DNA of 64,000 nucleotides from an uncultured Balneola sp. Lineage in GTDB: Bacteria; Bacteroidota; Rhodothermia; Balneolales; Balneolaceae. Below, piece by piece: positions 1 through 7,670 of the stretch. The notes under the pieces are model-generated. The model was given only the letters and a program-made list of their open reading frames with translations, searched no databases and was not told where the DNA came from. The translations under genes were made by a program, and so were the position numbers. How positions within the stretch are numbered: position 1 is the first letter of the stretch; each line of letters begins with the position of its first letter. The stretch is from positions 1-64,000 of the forward strand of contig CAJXQC010000006.1 in assembly GCA_913058495.1 (NCBI GenBank), in the 5' to 3' direction.

Positions 1-68
1 AAAGATAATTATTTTTGTACTCTATTCTTGAATTTTAACACAGTACCTTAAACGCCGGGTCGTTATGT
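1..68 (+). repeat. attC site, right part only (integron recombination site)
   Basis: The right arm TTAAACGCCGGGTCGTTATG is identical to the right arms of the five further attC sites in the first 3.5 kb, and the right core box is GTTATGT at 62-68. The left core box should lie roughly 20 bases before the window, because the complete sites here are 86-92 bases. The interior differs from the other sites. It closes the cassette upstream of the first gene. Confidence 0.7.
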
Positions 69-90
69 TGCTTCAACTAAACTTGTAAAC

Positions 91-351
91 ATGTCTGAAA
101 AAGTAGATACATTCGATTCATTTTTGAAGTTTCTAAAAGCCATGGAAGAAGATCGAAAGAAGTCTTTAGAACTTGAGGCAAAGAGCCAATCTTCAACTTT
201 CGGTCCAGATGCAGGTGGATGGGAAAATACATCAATTGAAAGTTTCCTTGAATCTATGAGAGCTTGGTTAACAGATAGCCAAGACAAAAATGTATCTCCT
301 TCTTGGGAGTTGTTTGCAGAAGCAATCATGGCTGGTAAAACCTATGAATAA
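91..351 (+). CDS. Small cytoplasmic integron-cassette protein, DUF7660-like
   Basis: An 86-residue acidic protein with no signal peptide or membrane segment. It has a helical start (DTFDSFLKFLKAMEED) followed by GGWENTSIESFLESMRAWL and a C-terminal SWELFAEAIMAGKTYE. The W-N-x-(S/T)-x-x-x-F-L pattern and the closing W-x-x-F-A...YE resemble the DUF7660 family of small proteins with unknown function; this assignment is from memory of the pattern. The gene fills a cassette between two attC sites: it starts 23 bases after the right core of the first and stops 3 bases before the left core of the next. A TAAACTTG element at 78-85 lies 5 bases before the ATG and resembles a Bacteroidota -7 box, but no matching -33 box is visible. 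An antisense frame over the same stretch is treated as a shadow. Confidence 0.75.
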   Translation: MSEKVDTFDSFLKFLKAMEEDRKKSLELEAKSQSSTFGPDAGGWENTSIESFLESMRAWLTDSQDKNVSPSWELFAEAIMAGKTYE

Positions 352-354
352 GCA

Positions 355-444
355 ACATAACAAGCGTTTCAAGCGGACTCGAACAGGGTTCGGAACTTTA
401 ATAATTAAAACCAGACTCGCCGCTTAAACGCCGGGTCGTTATGC
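355..444 (+). repeat. attC site (integron)
   Basis: Left core ACATAAC (355-361) and right core GTTATGC (438-444) bracket two imperfectly complementary arms. The left arm AAGCGTTTCAAGCGG pairs with the right arm CCGCTTAAACGC, leaving one unpaired base on one side. That is the extrahelical-base signature of attC hairpins. The centre holds GGTTCGGAACTTTAATAATT. The gene in front stops 3 bases before the left core. Confidence 0.88.
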
Positions 445-448
445 CTAC

Positions 449-1402
449 ATGATCGTACAAAAACCTAAATATTGTTTCTTTTTTTACTTCTTGTTCATCA
501 GTTCGGTTGTATATGGCCAATCCAATATTCAAGCTTCAGACAGTTTAAATAGCAGGCTTAATATCCCCGAAAATATTGAGGAAGCTCATTGTGAGTTAGA
601 GAATCTATTATCTGATGAAGATATTGCTGAGATTAAAAATTTACCTAGTTCAAACTCTACAATTAGGTATCATTTGGGGCTTGGTATGTGGCTTCGTAAT
701 AATTGGGGTTTGTGGGCTGGGTCAGACTTATACATTTGGTTTTATGAAAGAGGTTATAGCCATCCAGACAATATCTCTGCTACCATTTTAGAAACATTCT
801 GGAATTATTTGAACGGAAAGCCTTATCAGATTAATGAACGATTTGGTAGTGAATGGGAAGAAAATCAAAAGATATTTGCAAAGAATGAAGAAAGAGAGAT
901 TCTAGCTTCGACTTTATTTGATTACATGAAGACTTTAATTTCTGAAGATTCACTTAAAATTGATTCTTTTCAAAAGCTTGTCAGTCTACATGGCTTAATG
1001 CTAGAGATGGAATATGACTTTTTTTATCCATTTGAAGAGGATGAACTAAAAGGTTTAAAGGCGAGAATAGTTTCTGAATCTTTGGATAATGAATTGGTAA
1101 TGAGAAATATGCTTCTATTAGCTGGCCAGGATGAACTAGAAATTGTAAATCTGTTTGGTCTGTGGTGGGAAGATGAAATATTACAAGTCTTCCTTGAAAG
1201 CCCACTTCATTTTTCTAACGCCTATGCTACTCTTTCAAGTACTCAAAAAACTTCAATCGCTACTTTACTTGAATGGCATTATGATGAGAAAAAGTCTTCA
1301 ATTTTAAATGCATTAGAAATAATCGAAGGTTTCGGCCTAACCAGAATAGTTGATGATATAAAAGAACGAATTCAGACTGTTAAAGAATCTTATGATAAGT
1401 AG
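449..1402 (+). CDS. Exported integron-cassette protein, DUF6794-like
   Basis: A 317-residue protein with an N-terminal hydrophobic segment (residues 8-22, ending VVYGQ) that reads as a Sec signal peptide. Residues about 37-125 hold a pattern I associate with DUF6794: NIPENIEEAHCELENLLSDE, then YHLGLGMWLRNNWGLWAGSD, then YSHPDNISATILETFWNYLN. The conserved H-x-G-L-G-x-W-x-R-N-x-W-G-L-W core and HPD motif are intact. The rest is a helical acidic region with no motif I recognise. The function of DUF6794 proteins is unknown. The ATG follows the upstream attC core by only 4 bases, so expression probably depends on a promoter farther up the array. The gene is a single cassette between two attC sites, in line with horizontal acquisition. 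Confidence 0.75.
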   Translation: MIVQKPKYCFFFYFLFISSVVYGQSNIQASDSLNSRLNIPENIEEAHCELENLLSDEDIAEIKNLPSSNSTIRYHLGLGMWLRNNWGLWAGSDLYIWFYERGYSHPDNISATILETFWNYLNGKPYQINERFGSEWEENQKIFAKNEEREILASTLFDYMKTLISEDSLKIDSFQKLVSLHGLMLEMEYDFFYPFEEDELKGLKARIVSESLDNELVMRNMLLLAGQDELEIVNLFGLWWEDEILQVFLESPLHFSNAYATLSSTQKTSIATLLEWHYDEKKSSILNALEIIEGFGLTRIVDDIKERIQTVKESYDK

Positions 1403-1422
1403 TATATCTAATAAATCTGAAG

Positions 1423-1511
1423 GTATAACAAGCGTTTAAAGCGATCTCGTTTAGGGTTCGAAACTTTAATAATTAAAACCAGACTCACCGCTTAAACGCC
1501 GGGGGTTAATT
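1423..1511 (+). repeat. attC site (integron)
   Basis: Left core GTATAAC (1423-1429) and right core GTTAATT (1505-1511), with arms AAGCGTTTAAAGCG and CCGCTTAAACGC. The right end reads CGCCGGGGGTTAAT, so the usual GGGTCGTTATG is altered and the right core is GTTAAT rather than GTTATG. The centre GGTTCGAAACTTTAATAATT is shared with the neighbouring sites. Confidence 0.82.
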
Positions 1512-1523
1512 TGTATTTAGAAC

Positions 1524-1880
1524 ATGAAATCTTACTATCTATTTTTTCTCATTTTTGTATGTTTTAGTTGTACTGCCCAATTACCTATTTCAAATGGTAC
1601 TTATCTATTTCAACATAAATTTGCAGAACACCCGAATACAAGTAGTGATATTAAGTTTGAAGTCATAATTGATAACCCAAAAATTGTTGTTCAGAATATT
1701 GAAGAATCAAAAATTTGGCCTATCGGTATTATTGAAGAAGGAGAGCTCTTTTTTCACGAAGCGACTCAGAAATGGATAATAATCCAGTCAGATAAAGACA
1801 AGAATGCTCTTGAAGTTGGAGGTTGTTCTGATGGACCAACAGTCGTTGATTTAATTAACAAAATTTACTGGACTTGCTAG
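1524..1880 (+). CDS. Small lipoprotein of unknown function (integron cassette)
   Basis: A 118-residue protein that begins with a short hydrophobic leader and a lipobox-like CFSC at about residues 13-16, so it is probably a lipoprotein anchored in the inner or outer membrane. The mature part is small, rich in beta-strand-forming residues, and carries two further cysteines (GGCSDGP near residue 100 and the very last residue, IYWTC) that could form a disulfide outside the cytoplasm. I recognise no family. It occupies one cassette: start 12 bases after one attC and stop 10 bases before the next. Codon use is AT-rich like the other cassette genes. Confidence 0.65.
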   Translation: MKSYYLFFLIFVCFSCTAQLPISNGTYLFQHKFAEHPNTSSDIKFEVIIDNPKIVVQNIEESKIWPIGIIEEGELFFHEATQKWIIIQSDKDKNALEVGGCSDGPTVVDLINKIYWTC

Positions 1881-1890
1881 AAAATCATAT

Positions 1891-1980
1891 ACATTGCAAG
1901 GGGTTCAAGCGGTTTCGTTTAGGGTTCGAAACTTTTATAACTAAAGCCAGACTCGTCGCTTAAACGCGGGGTCGTTATAC
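1891..1980 (+). repeat. attC site with a degenerate left core
   Basis: The right core is GTTATAC (1974-1980) and the right arm CGCTTAAACGCGGGGTCG is well kept. The left core reads ACATTGC where the other sites have ACATAAC, so the AAC triplet needed for the RYYYAAC box is lost, and the left arm is GGGGTTCAAGCGG. The hairpin can still form over the inner arm and the central GGTTCGAAACTTT. Excision of the preceding cassette may be impaired. Confidence 0.78.
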
Positions 1981-2032
1981 ATTCACAAAACAATTTCGTT
2001 GCATGGATACCGTTAATCCATTAAATTAAAGA

Positions 2033-2323
2033 GTGATCAAATCATTCGGAGATAAAGCAACATCGGATCTGTTTCATGGAAATTCGAGCAGTAAAGTTCG
2101 GAGATTACCTGTTCAAATCCTTGATTCAGCTATTTACAAATTGGATATACTGAATGCTGCCACTTCTTTAGATGATTTAAGATCACCTCCAGGCAACAGA
2201 TTAGAAGCACTGCGTGGAGATTACAAAGGATATCACAGTATTCGAATTAATGCCCAATGGAGAATCGTTTTTCATTGGGAAGATTCCAGTGCTTTTGATG
2301 TAGCTATTGTTGATTATCATTAA
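2033..2323 (+). CDS. higB: HigB/RelE-family toxin (type II toxin-antitoxin)
   Basis: A 96-residue protein starting at GTG. The opening IKSFGDKATSDLFHG and the later GDYKGYHSIRINAQWRIVF are characteristic of the HigB/RelE killer-protein family, whose members are ribosome-dependent mRNA interferases. Length matches the family (about 92-100). The GTG start is chosen because the family starts with M-I-x-S-F; an ATG at 2003 is followed by only eight codons before a stop in the other frame. The antitoxin follows within 13 bases, and both share one cassette. Activity is inferred from family membership. An AT-rich stretch before the start (TTG at 1999, TAAATTAA at 2022) could be a weak promoter. Confidence 0.9.
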   Translation: MIKSFGDKATSDLFHGNSSSKVRRLPVQILDSAIYKLDILNAATSLDDLRSPPGNRLEALRGDYKGYHSIRINAQWRIVFHWEDSSAFDVAIVDYH

Positions 2324-2336
2324 AAAAGTGAAAACC

Positions 2337-2627
2337 ATGATTCCACAGAACAGAATTACCACACATCCCGGGACGATTTTAATGAAAGAGTATCTTGAAC
2401 CAATGGAATTAACGCAGAAAAAATTAGCTGACCATCTGGATATTCCCATTCAAAGGATTAATGAAATTGTACGAGGGAAAAGAGGCATTTCTTCGGATAC
2501 TGCTTGGCTACTATCGAAAGCGTTAAATACTTCTCCTGAATTTTGGTTAAATCTACAGGCTATGCATGATTTATCCTCACATCGTCCAAGCAAAGAAATT
2601 GCTCCACTTAAGGCTGCTCAGGCATAA
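2337..2627 (+). CDS. higA: HigA-family antitoxin, XRE helix-turn-helix
   Basis: A 96-residue protein with the HigA start pattern (RITTHPGTILMKEYLEPM) and a helix-turn-helix around residues 25-65 (LTQKKLADHLDIP..RINEIVRGKRG, then ISSDTAWLLSKALNTSPEFW). In this family the protein binds and neutralises HigB and represses the operon. The ATG at 2337 gives the standard family N-terminus; a GTG at 2328 would add three residues, and the ATG at 2307 overlaps the toxin and looks too long. Its stop codon lies inside the left core of the following attC (2622-2628), so the recombination site supplies part of the reading frame end. This is typical of tightly packed cassettes. Confidence 0.9.
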   Translation: MIPQNRITTHPGTILMKEYLEPMELTQKKLADHLDIPIQRINEIVRGKRGISSDTAWLLSKALNTSPEFWLNLQAMHDLSSHRPSKEIAPLKAAQA

Positions 2628-2707
2628 CTGAGTGTTTTACCTCGGACGCGGTTCGGATCTTTAATTTTAATAACCAGTCTCACCGTTTAAACGCCGGGTC
2701 GTTATGT
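2622..2707 (+). repeat. attC site (integron)
   Basis: Left core GCATAAC (2622-2628) and right core GTTATGT (2701-2707), with right arm CACCGTTTAAACGCCGGGTC. At 86 bases it is the shortest of the complete sites. The left arm (TGAGTGTTTTACCTCGG) is less complementary than in the neighbouring sites. The left core overlaps the stop of the higA-like gene. Confidence 0.82.
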
Positions 2708-2746
2708 TCTTCATTTACTTCCCCATTCTTTTCGCTATAAAATTTA

Positions 2747-2777
2747 TTTGATAATGTTCGCATATATGCTAACTTTA
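2747..2777 (+). promoter_or_regulatory. Bacteroidota-type promoter inside a cassette
   Basis: TTTG at 2747-2750, a spacer of exactly 19 bases, then TAACTTTA at 2770-2777. The Bacteroidota primary sigma consensus is TTTG-N19-TAnnTTTG, so only the last base of the -7 box differs. The ATG of the next gene lies 4 bases past the -7 box, which would give a leaderless or nearly leaderless transcript. Confidence 0.5.
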
Positions 2778-2781
2778 AGAA

Positions 2782-3132
2782 ATGCGCGTTATCAAGTTTT
2801 ACCGAACAAAAACCGGGAATTGTCCTGTCGAAGATTTCTTACAAAGTCTTCCTGACAAGCAATCCAAGAAAGTAGCCTGGACACTTCGTGTTGTTCGTGA
2901 TTTAGAACAGGTTCCCGCTCAGTATTTGAAGAAGCTTAAAAGCACCGATGATATTTGGGAAGTTCGGGTAACACTTGGAAACAACACTTTCCGGTTGTTG
3001 GGATTTTTTGACGGGCCAAAACTAATTGTCTTAACAAGTGGTTTTGCTAAGAAGACAAATAAAGTCCCAAAACAGGAAATTGAGACCGCCGAAGAACGTA
3101 AACGTGATTATTACCGGAGGAAAGAACAATGA
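2782..3132 (+). CDS. Gp49-like (RelE superfamily) toxin
   Basis: A 116-residue protein of the phage-derived Gp49-like/HigB family. It opens VIKFYRTKTGNCPVEDFL and continues with LKSTDDIWEVRV, then NTFRLLGFFDGPKLIVLTSG and FAKKTNKVPKQEIETAEERK. The W-E-x-R, F-R-x-x-x-F and K-K-x-x-K-x-P-x-x-E-I signatures are all in place. Family members cleave mRNA on the ribosome. The downstream antitoxin overlaps by 4 bases (ATGA), so the pair is translationally coupled. A promoter with a close Bacteroidota match sits directly before the start, so this cassette should be expressed whatever its position in the array. Confidence 0.9.
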   Translation: MRVIKFYRTKTGNCPVEDFLQSLPDKQSKKVAWTLRVVRDLEQVPAQYLKKLKSTDDIWEVRVTLGNNTFRLLGFFDGPKLIVLTSGFAKKTNKVPKQEIETAEERKRDYYRRKEQ

Positions 3133-3410
3133 GTAAAGATGATTTAGAAATTTTTATCGATCAAAAGAAAGCCGAAAGCCCGGAGTTTGCCGAAAACTTT
3201 GAGGAAGGATACCTCAATTTCAAGATCGGAGTAATTCTTCGTCAGGCACGTGAAAATATGGGAGCAACTCAGGCTGATGTTGCCGAGAAGTTGAACACCA
3301 CGAAATCAGTGATTTCCAGAATGGAAAATCATGCCGAGGATATTAAACTTTCTACGCTTACCAAATATGCAAAGGCATTAGGAAAAAAGGTAAAGCTCGA
3401 AATCCAGTAA
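3129..3410 (+). CDS. XRE-family antitoxin
   Basis: A 93-residue protein with a C-terminal helix-turn-helix (about residues 37-88): ILRQARENMGATQADVAEKL, then TTKSVISRMENHAEDIKLST. The N-terminal 30 residues are acidic and probably contact the toxin. Toxin-first order, a 4-base overlap and confinement to one cassette all support the antitoxin role. It should also repress the promoter at 2747-2777. The stop lies 7 bases before the next attC core. Confidence 0.88.
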   Translation: MSKDDLEIFIDQKKAESPEFAENFEEGYLNFKIGVILRQARENMGATQADVAEKLNTTKSVISRMENHAEDIKLSTLTKYAKALGKKVKLEIQ

Positions 3411-3417
3411 ATTCAAA

Positions 3418-3509
3418 ACATAACAAGGTCTTTTAAATCGGATGAGGACGAAGTTCGGATCTTTAATTTTAATCCCAAGGCTCGTCGCTTAAACGCGAGG
3501 TCGTTAGTG
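3418..3509 (+). repeat. attC site, last one in the array
   Basis: Left core ACATAAC (3418-3424) and right core GTTAGTG (3503-3509). Arms are AAGGTCTTTTAAATCGG and CGTCGCTTAAACGCGAGGTC, with the central AAGTTCGGATCTTTAATTTT shared with the attC at 2622-2707. No further attC is found to the right, so this marks the end of the recognisable array. Confidence 0.82.
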
Positions 3510-3587
3510 TACCACATTAATTTATCCTGCGATTGCTTTCGAAGTTCTTTGTGTTCTAATTATTGTATCTAATTTAATTCAGTCATT

Positions 3588-3800
3588 ATGGAAGACGCTC
3601 TTATCAAAGAACTATCACGACTAAACAAAAACGAGAAGATCATTTTAGTAGAGGCTTTGTGGGACTCAATAGCTTCTGATCCTGAGCAAGTTGATGTACC
3701 TGAACATCATAAAAGTTTTTTGGAAGAGCGTTTACAAAGCCTAGATAATGATACAGCGAATGGAAAGTCATGGGATGAAATCCGGGAAAAATATTTGTAA
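3588..3800 (+). CDS. Addiction-module antitoxin component (orphan)
   Basis: A 70-residue protein of the small addiction-module component family that partners RelE/ParE toxins: LSRLNKNEKIILVEALWDSI, then DVPEHHKSFLEERLQSLDND, ending GKSWDEIREKYL. The pattern (x)EKIxLVExLWDSI...P..H...LExRL......G.SWDEI is diagnostic and length fits (about 70-80). The toxin gene that should follow is reduced to a 19-codon stub, so this is probably an orphan antitoxin. It lies past the last attC and may be an old terminal cassette that lost its own attC, or chromosomal flank. Confidence 0.85.
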   Translation: MEDALIKELSRLNKNEKIILVEALWDSIASDPEQVDVPEHHKSFLEERLQSLDNDTANGKSWDEIREKYL

Positions 3801-3803
3801 CTA

Positions 3804-3863
3804 GTGCTTAAAACGTTAATTCTTATCCCACAAGCTGAAAAAGATCTAAACCTCGTTTCTTAG
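3804..3863 (+). pseudogene. Truncated RelE/ParE-type toxin remnant
   Basis: From a GTG 3 bases after the antitoxin stop, the frame reads VLKTLILIPQAEKDLNLVS and then meets TAG. The pattern I-x-P-x-A-E-x-D-L is the standard N-terminus of RelE/ParE toxins, which are normally about 95 residues. I see no continuation of the family sequence in any frame after the stop, so this looks like a deletion rather than a simple frameshift. The loss would leave the antitoxin without a partner. Confidence 0.65.
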
Positions 3864-3910
3864 CTCAGCTCTACATTTTTTATCTCTAGATTATTCGATA
3901 ATCATTTTAC

Positions 3911-3940
3911 AGCTTCTTATTTAATAAGGGGCTTTTTTTT
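3911..3940 (+). terminator. Rho-independent terminator
   Basis: AGCTTCTTATT and AATAAGGGGCT pair over 11 positions with two G-U wobbles and a tiny loop, followed directly by eight T. It lies between the toxin stub and icmF and separates the integron region from the chromosomal genes that follow. Confidence 0.7.
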
Positions 3941-3985
3941 GGTATTTTGGAATCGCTTCCATGAAATTATAATTAAAGCATACGT

Positions 3986-6900
3986 ATGTCGATCAAGACA
4001 GAAAAAAAATCTACAGAACTTAAAGAAGATAAGTATCCATTTAGCTTAACAGAGCCTCATAAACCTACGCATAAGGTTCGTTTTGTAACGGCTGCCAGTT
4101 TATTTGATGGTCATGATGCCAGTATCAATATCATGCGTAGAATTTTGCAAAGCAGTGGAGTAGAGGTGATTCACCTGGGACACAATCGCTCTGTTCATGA
4201 AATTGTTAATTGTGCTATTCAGGAAGATGTTCAGGGAATTGCAATTAGTTCGTATCAAGGCGGACATGTAGAGTATTTCAAATACATGATCGAATTGTTG
4301 GAAGAGCAGGGAGCCGGTCATATCAAAGTATTTGGCGGCGGTGGCGGAGTGATCGTTCAGGACGAAATCGACGATCTTCATAATTCCGGAGTTTCCAGAA
4401 TCTTTTCAGTTGATGACGGAAGTGAAATGGGATTACAGGGAATGATCAATTACATGATCCACGAATGTGATTATGATCCCGTTACAAAAACTGAGATAGA
4501 TATTGAAAAAGTGCTCGATAAAGAGCCAAAAGCGATCGCCAGAGCAATAACGGCACTGGAAAACGGAAATGGAGAGTTAATAAGCTTCTCTGATAAACAG
4601 CTGTTAAAGAAAGACGGAAAACCACTTAAAGCAAAATCCGAGAAAACGATTCCGGTACTTGGAATCACAGGAACGGGTGGTGCAGGAAAGAGTTCATTGA
4701 CAGACGAGATCGTATTACGCTTTCTGACAGAATTTGAAGATATCACCATCGGTATTATTTCTGTAGATCCTTCCAAAATTAAGACAGGAGGAGCGTTACT
4801 TGGTGATCGCATACGAATGAACAGTATCGACACAGAACGCGTGTATATGCGAAGTCTGGCTACCAGAGCGTCGAACAGAAGTACAAGCGCAGCTCTTACC
4901 GGAGCAATTGAGTTGTATAAGCAAGCCGGATTTGATCTGATCATCGTAGAAACCAGCGGAATTGGTCAAAGCGGTACTGAGATCGTAGATATATCAGATA
5001 TTCCGATCTATGTTATGACCAGCGAATATGGAGCAGCCACGCAGTTAGAGAAGATCAATATGCTTGATCTTGCTGAAATTGTAGTGCTAAACAAATTTGA
5101 AAAGAAAGGTTCGTTAGATGCTTACAGAGATATTCGTAAGCAAATGATTCGTAATCGTGGTGAATGGCACGCTAAACCCGAAGATATGCCGGTTTATCCA
5201 ACGATTGCTGCTCAGTTCAATGACAAAGGAGTTAACAACCTGTTTGCTGCTATTGTTGAAAAGATCAACGAAAAATACAGTTTTGAGTGGGAGCCTAAGC
5301 TCTATACCGATGCTTCGCCAGCAGAAGATATTCAGGCTCAGGCGATCATCCCCGGAAAGAGAGTTCGTTATCTGAGTGAGATATCAGAGACGATCAGAAA
5401 TTACCATGATTGGGCTGAACAACAATCTGAAATTGCCTCCAGATTATCTGAGGTTAATGGAACGCTGAATCAACTAAGTAATTGGAAGCCAGATAATAAA
5501 GAAATATTAGAAAACGATCTTTCCAAAATGAAAGAACACTGGATCTCTAAGCTGGATGTGGCTCCAAAAAAGATCTTAGATGGCTGGGATGATCTGTATG
5601 AACGATACAAGCAAGATACGTTTGATGTAAAGATTCGTGATCGGGTAATCAAAAATGAATTGTACCGGGAATCTTTAAGTGGATTGAAAATTCCGCGCGT
5701 AGCAATGCCGGATACCAAACACGAAGGAGAGAGGCTTAAGTTTGCTTTAAAAGAAAATCTCCCGGGTTATTTCCCATATACCGCAGGTGTATTCCCATTC
5801 AAGCGCGAAGGAGAGGACCCAACCAGAATGTTTGCCGGTGAAGGAACTCCGGAGCGAACCAACAAGCGATTCCATTTTGTAAGCGAAGGGTTGGAAGCTG
5901 CGCGCCTTTCCACCGCATTTGATTCAGTAACACTGTACGGAGAAGATCCCGGTTATCGCCCTGATATTTACGGAAAGATCGGTAATTCGGGTGTGAGTAT
6001 TTGTACGCTGGATGACATGAAGAAACTTTACTCCGGTTTTGAGCTAACCAAGCCAACTACTTCTGTATCAATGACTATCAATGGTCCGGCACCAATGATT
6101 CTGGCTATGTTTATGAATACAGCTATCGATCAGGAAGTAGAAAGATATCTGAAAGCAGAAGGAAAATGGGAGCAAGCAATTAAGGATGTTAAAGCAAAGT
6201 ACGAGAAGCTTGGATTGCCGGTTCCGAAGTACTCAAATGAAATTCCTGCAGGGAATGATGAGTTTGGTTTAGGTTTACTTGGAATGACCGGTGACGAAGT
6301 TATTGATGCTGAAACTTACAATCAGATCAAGGAAAAGACACTTTCGTCGGTTCGAGGAACTGTTCAGGCCGATATTCTTAAAGAAGATCAGGCGCAGAAC
6401 ACTTGTATTTTCTCGACCGAATTTGCTCTTAAAATGATGGGAGACATACAGGAATACTTTACAGAGCATAAAGTTCGTAATTATTACTCTGTTTCTATTT
6501 CCGGATATCATATTGCTGAAGCGGGAGCCAATCCGGTCACTCAGGCTGCACTTACACTGGCAAATGGTTTTACTTATGTAGAATACTACTTAGCCCGTGG
6601 ATTGAATATCGATGATTTTGCTCATAATCTGTCGTTCTTCTTCAGCAATGGATTAGATCCTGAATATGCAGTGATCGGACGTGTAGCGCGTCGCATTTGG
6701 GCGGTAGCTATGAGAAAGAAGTACGAAGCCAATGATCGTTCTCAGAAGTTGAAATATCATATTCAAACAAGCGGTCGTTCGTTGCATGCTCAGGAGATCC
6801 AGTTCAATGATATCCGTACTACATTACAAGCATTATTAGCAATTTACGACAATTGTAATTCCTTGCACACCAACGCTTACGACGAAGCAATTACAACTCC

Positions 6901-7456
6901 GACTGAGGAATCTGTGCGTCGTGCATTAGCTATCCAGATGATCATCAATAAAGAGATGGGAACGGCTAAAAATGAGAACATCAATCAGGGTTCTTATTTC
7001 ATTTCTGAATTGACCGATATGGTGGAAGAAGCCATTCTTACCGAGTTTGATCGAATCACTGAACGCGGCGGAGTTCTGGGCGCAATGGAAAGTATGTACC
7101 AACGCGGAAAGATCCAGGATGAAAGTTTGTACTACGAAACCAAGAAACATACCGGAGAACTACCGATCATCGGTGTAAATACCTTCCTGAAAGAAGGAGC
7201 CGGTGACGAAGAGCAAAAGCCAATCGAGCTCATCCGATCTACAGAAGAAGAGAAGAAGCAACAGATCGACAACTTAGAAGCCTTCTGGAAACGTAATGAA
7301 GACAGAAATGCTGAAGCTATTGAACGCTTGAAGGAAGTTGCCCGAAACAACGGTAACTTATTCGATGAACTCATGGAAACCGTGAAAGTAGCTTCATTGG
7401 GACAGATCTCACATGCCTTGTATGAGGTTGGTGGGCAGTACAGACGGAATATGTAA
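3986..7456 (+). CDS. icmF: Fused isobutyryl-CoA mutase (IcmF), adenosylcobalamin-dependent
   Basis: A 1156-residue three-part enzyme. Residues about 28-165 form a B12-binding domain (FDGHDASIN in the DxHxxG position, then ISSYQGGH and FGGGGG). Residues about 225-480 form a MeaB-like G3E GTPase chaperone with P-loop [12 protein letters not shown], then ISVDPS and ETSGIGQSG. The guanine loop reads NKFE (369-372) rather than NKxD. Residues about 575-1150 are the mutase barrel. [20 protein letters not shown] (from F603) and [20 protein letters not shown] are IcmF-type rather than methylmalonyl-CoA-mutase-type substrate-pocket sequences. IcmF interconverts isobutyryl-CoA and n-butyryl-CoA, and some members also act on pivalyl- or isovaleryl-CoA. 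Length and domain order match the family (about 1,100). It stands alone after a terminator, and no cobalamin riboswitch is seen in the short leader. Confidence 0.95.
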   Translation: MSIKTEKKSTELKEDKYPFSLTEPHKPTHKVRFVTAASLFDGHDASINIMRRILQSSGVEVIHLGHNRSVHEIVNCAIQEDVQGIAISSYQGGHVEYFKYMIELLEEQGAGHIKVFGGGGGVIVQDEIDDLHNSGVSRIFSVDDGSEMGLQGMINYMIHECDYDPVTKTEIDIEKVLDKEPKAIARAITALENGNGELISFSDKQLLKKDGKPLKAKSEKTIPVLGITGTGGAGKSSLTDEIVLRFLTEFEDITIGIISVDPSKIKTGGALLGDRIRMNSIDTERVYMRSLATRASNRSTSAALTGAIELYKQAGFDLIIVETSGIGQSGTEIVDISDIPIYVMTSEYGAATQLEKINMLDLAEIVVLNKFEKKGSLDAYRDIRKQMIRNRGEWHAKPEDMPVYPTIAAQFNDKGVNNLFAAIVEKINEKYSFEWEPKLYTDASPAEDIQAQAIIPGKRVRYLSEISETIRNYHDWAEQQSEIASRLSEVNGTLNQLSNWKPDNKEILENDLSKMKEHWISKLDVAPKKILDGWDDLYERYKQDTFDVKIRDRVIKNELYRESLSGLKIPRVAMPDTKHEGERLKFALKENLPGYFPYTAGVFPFKREGEDPTRMFAGEGTPERTNKRFHFVSEGLEAARLSTAFDSVTLYGEDPGYRPDIYGKIGNSGVSICTLDDMKKLYSGFELTKPTTSVSMTINGPAPMILAMFMNTAIDQEVERYLKAEGKWEQAIKDVKAKYEKLGLPVPKYSNEIPAGNDEFGLGLLGMTGDEVIDAETYNQIKEKTLSSVRGTVQADILKEDQAQNTCIFSTEFALKMMGDIQEYFTEHKVRNYYSVSISGYHIAEAGANPVTQAALTLANGFTYVEYYLARGLNIDDFAHNLSFFFSNGLDPEYAVIGRVARRIWAVAMRKKYEANDRSQKLKYHIQTSGRSLHAQEIQFNDIRTTLQALLAIYDNCNSLHTNAYDEAITTPTEESVRRALAIQMIINKEMGTAKNENINQGSYFISELTDMVEEAILTEFDRITERGGVLGAMESMYQRGKIQDESLYYETKKHTGELPIIGVNTFLKEGAGDEEQKPIELIRSTEEEKKQQIDNLEAFWKRNEDRNAEAIERLKEVARNNGNLFDELMETVKVASLGQISHALYEVGGQYRRNM

Positions 7457-7502
7457 TGATCGCTGATTGCGCTGATTAGTTTTTGATTTACGCTAAAAAA
7501 AT

Positions 7503-7632
7503 CTCCCTTCGAAGGGAGCCGATCATCCAAACGGTTCTTTGGATGATCCGAGGGATGCCGTGATGTTTATGAATTGGTAAACCTCACGACATCCTCCGTC
7601 CACAATTCGGCGGACACCTCCTTCAAAGGAGG
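7503..7632. repeat. Mosaic of nested palindromes (REP/MITE-like intergenic repeat)
   Basis: Four consecutive inverted repeats fill this stretch. CTCCCTTCGAAGGGAG (7503-7518) is a perfect 16-base palindrome. GATCATCCAAA/TTTGGATGATC (7521-7531 and 7538-7548) is a perfect 11-base hairpin. A 17-base hairpin pairs 7553-7569 with 7578-7594 with two mismatches. CCTCCTTCAAAGGAGG (7617-7632) is near-perfect. The outer CTCCCTTC and CCTCCTT blocks resemble each other. No coding frame is convincing here. Confidence 0.6.
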
Positions 7633-7670
7633 ATTTTGGTTTCCGGTTTTAAGTAGAATGACAAAACAAA

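Noticed and set aside
63-329. An 88-codon minus-strand frame over the first cassette gene
   Set aside because: It is antisense to a frame that fits exactly between two attC sites on the expected strand, and it runs into the attC core.
1461-1475. tRNA T-loop-like GGTTCGAAACTTT sequences in the first 3.5 kb
   Set aside because: They occur at the same place in each attC site and lack acceptor, D and anticodon stems; they are the central part of the integron sites.
2307-2336. Longer HigA-like start at 2307
   Set aside because: It overlaps the toxin and adds residues not seen in the family; 2337 gives the usual N-terminus.
1-3509. Integron integrase within the window
   Set aside because: No tyrosine recombinase frame is present. 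Cassette orientation places intI to the left of position 1.
3864-3985. Cobalamin riboswitch upstream of the B12-dependent mutase
   Set aside because: The leader after the terminator is only about 45 bases and has no B12-box-like sequence.
5157-5375. Frames inside icmF on other strands and phases
   Set aside because: The icmF frame is continuous with three recognised domains; these are shadows.
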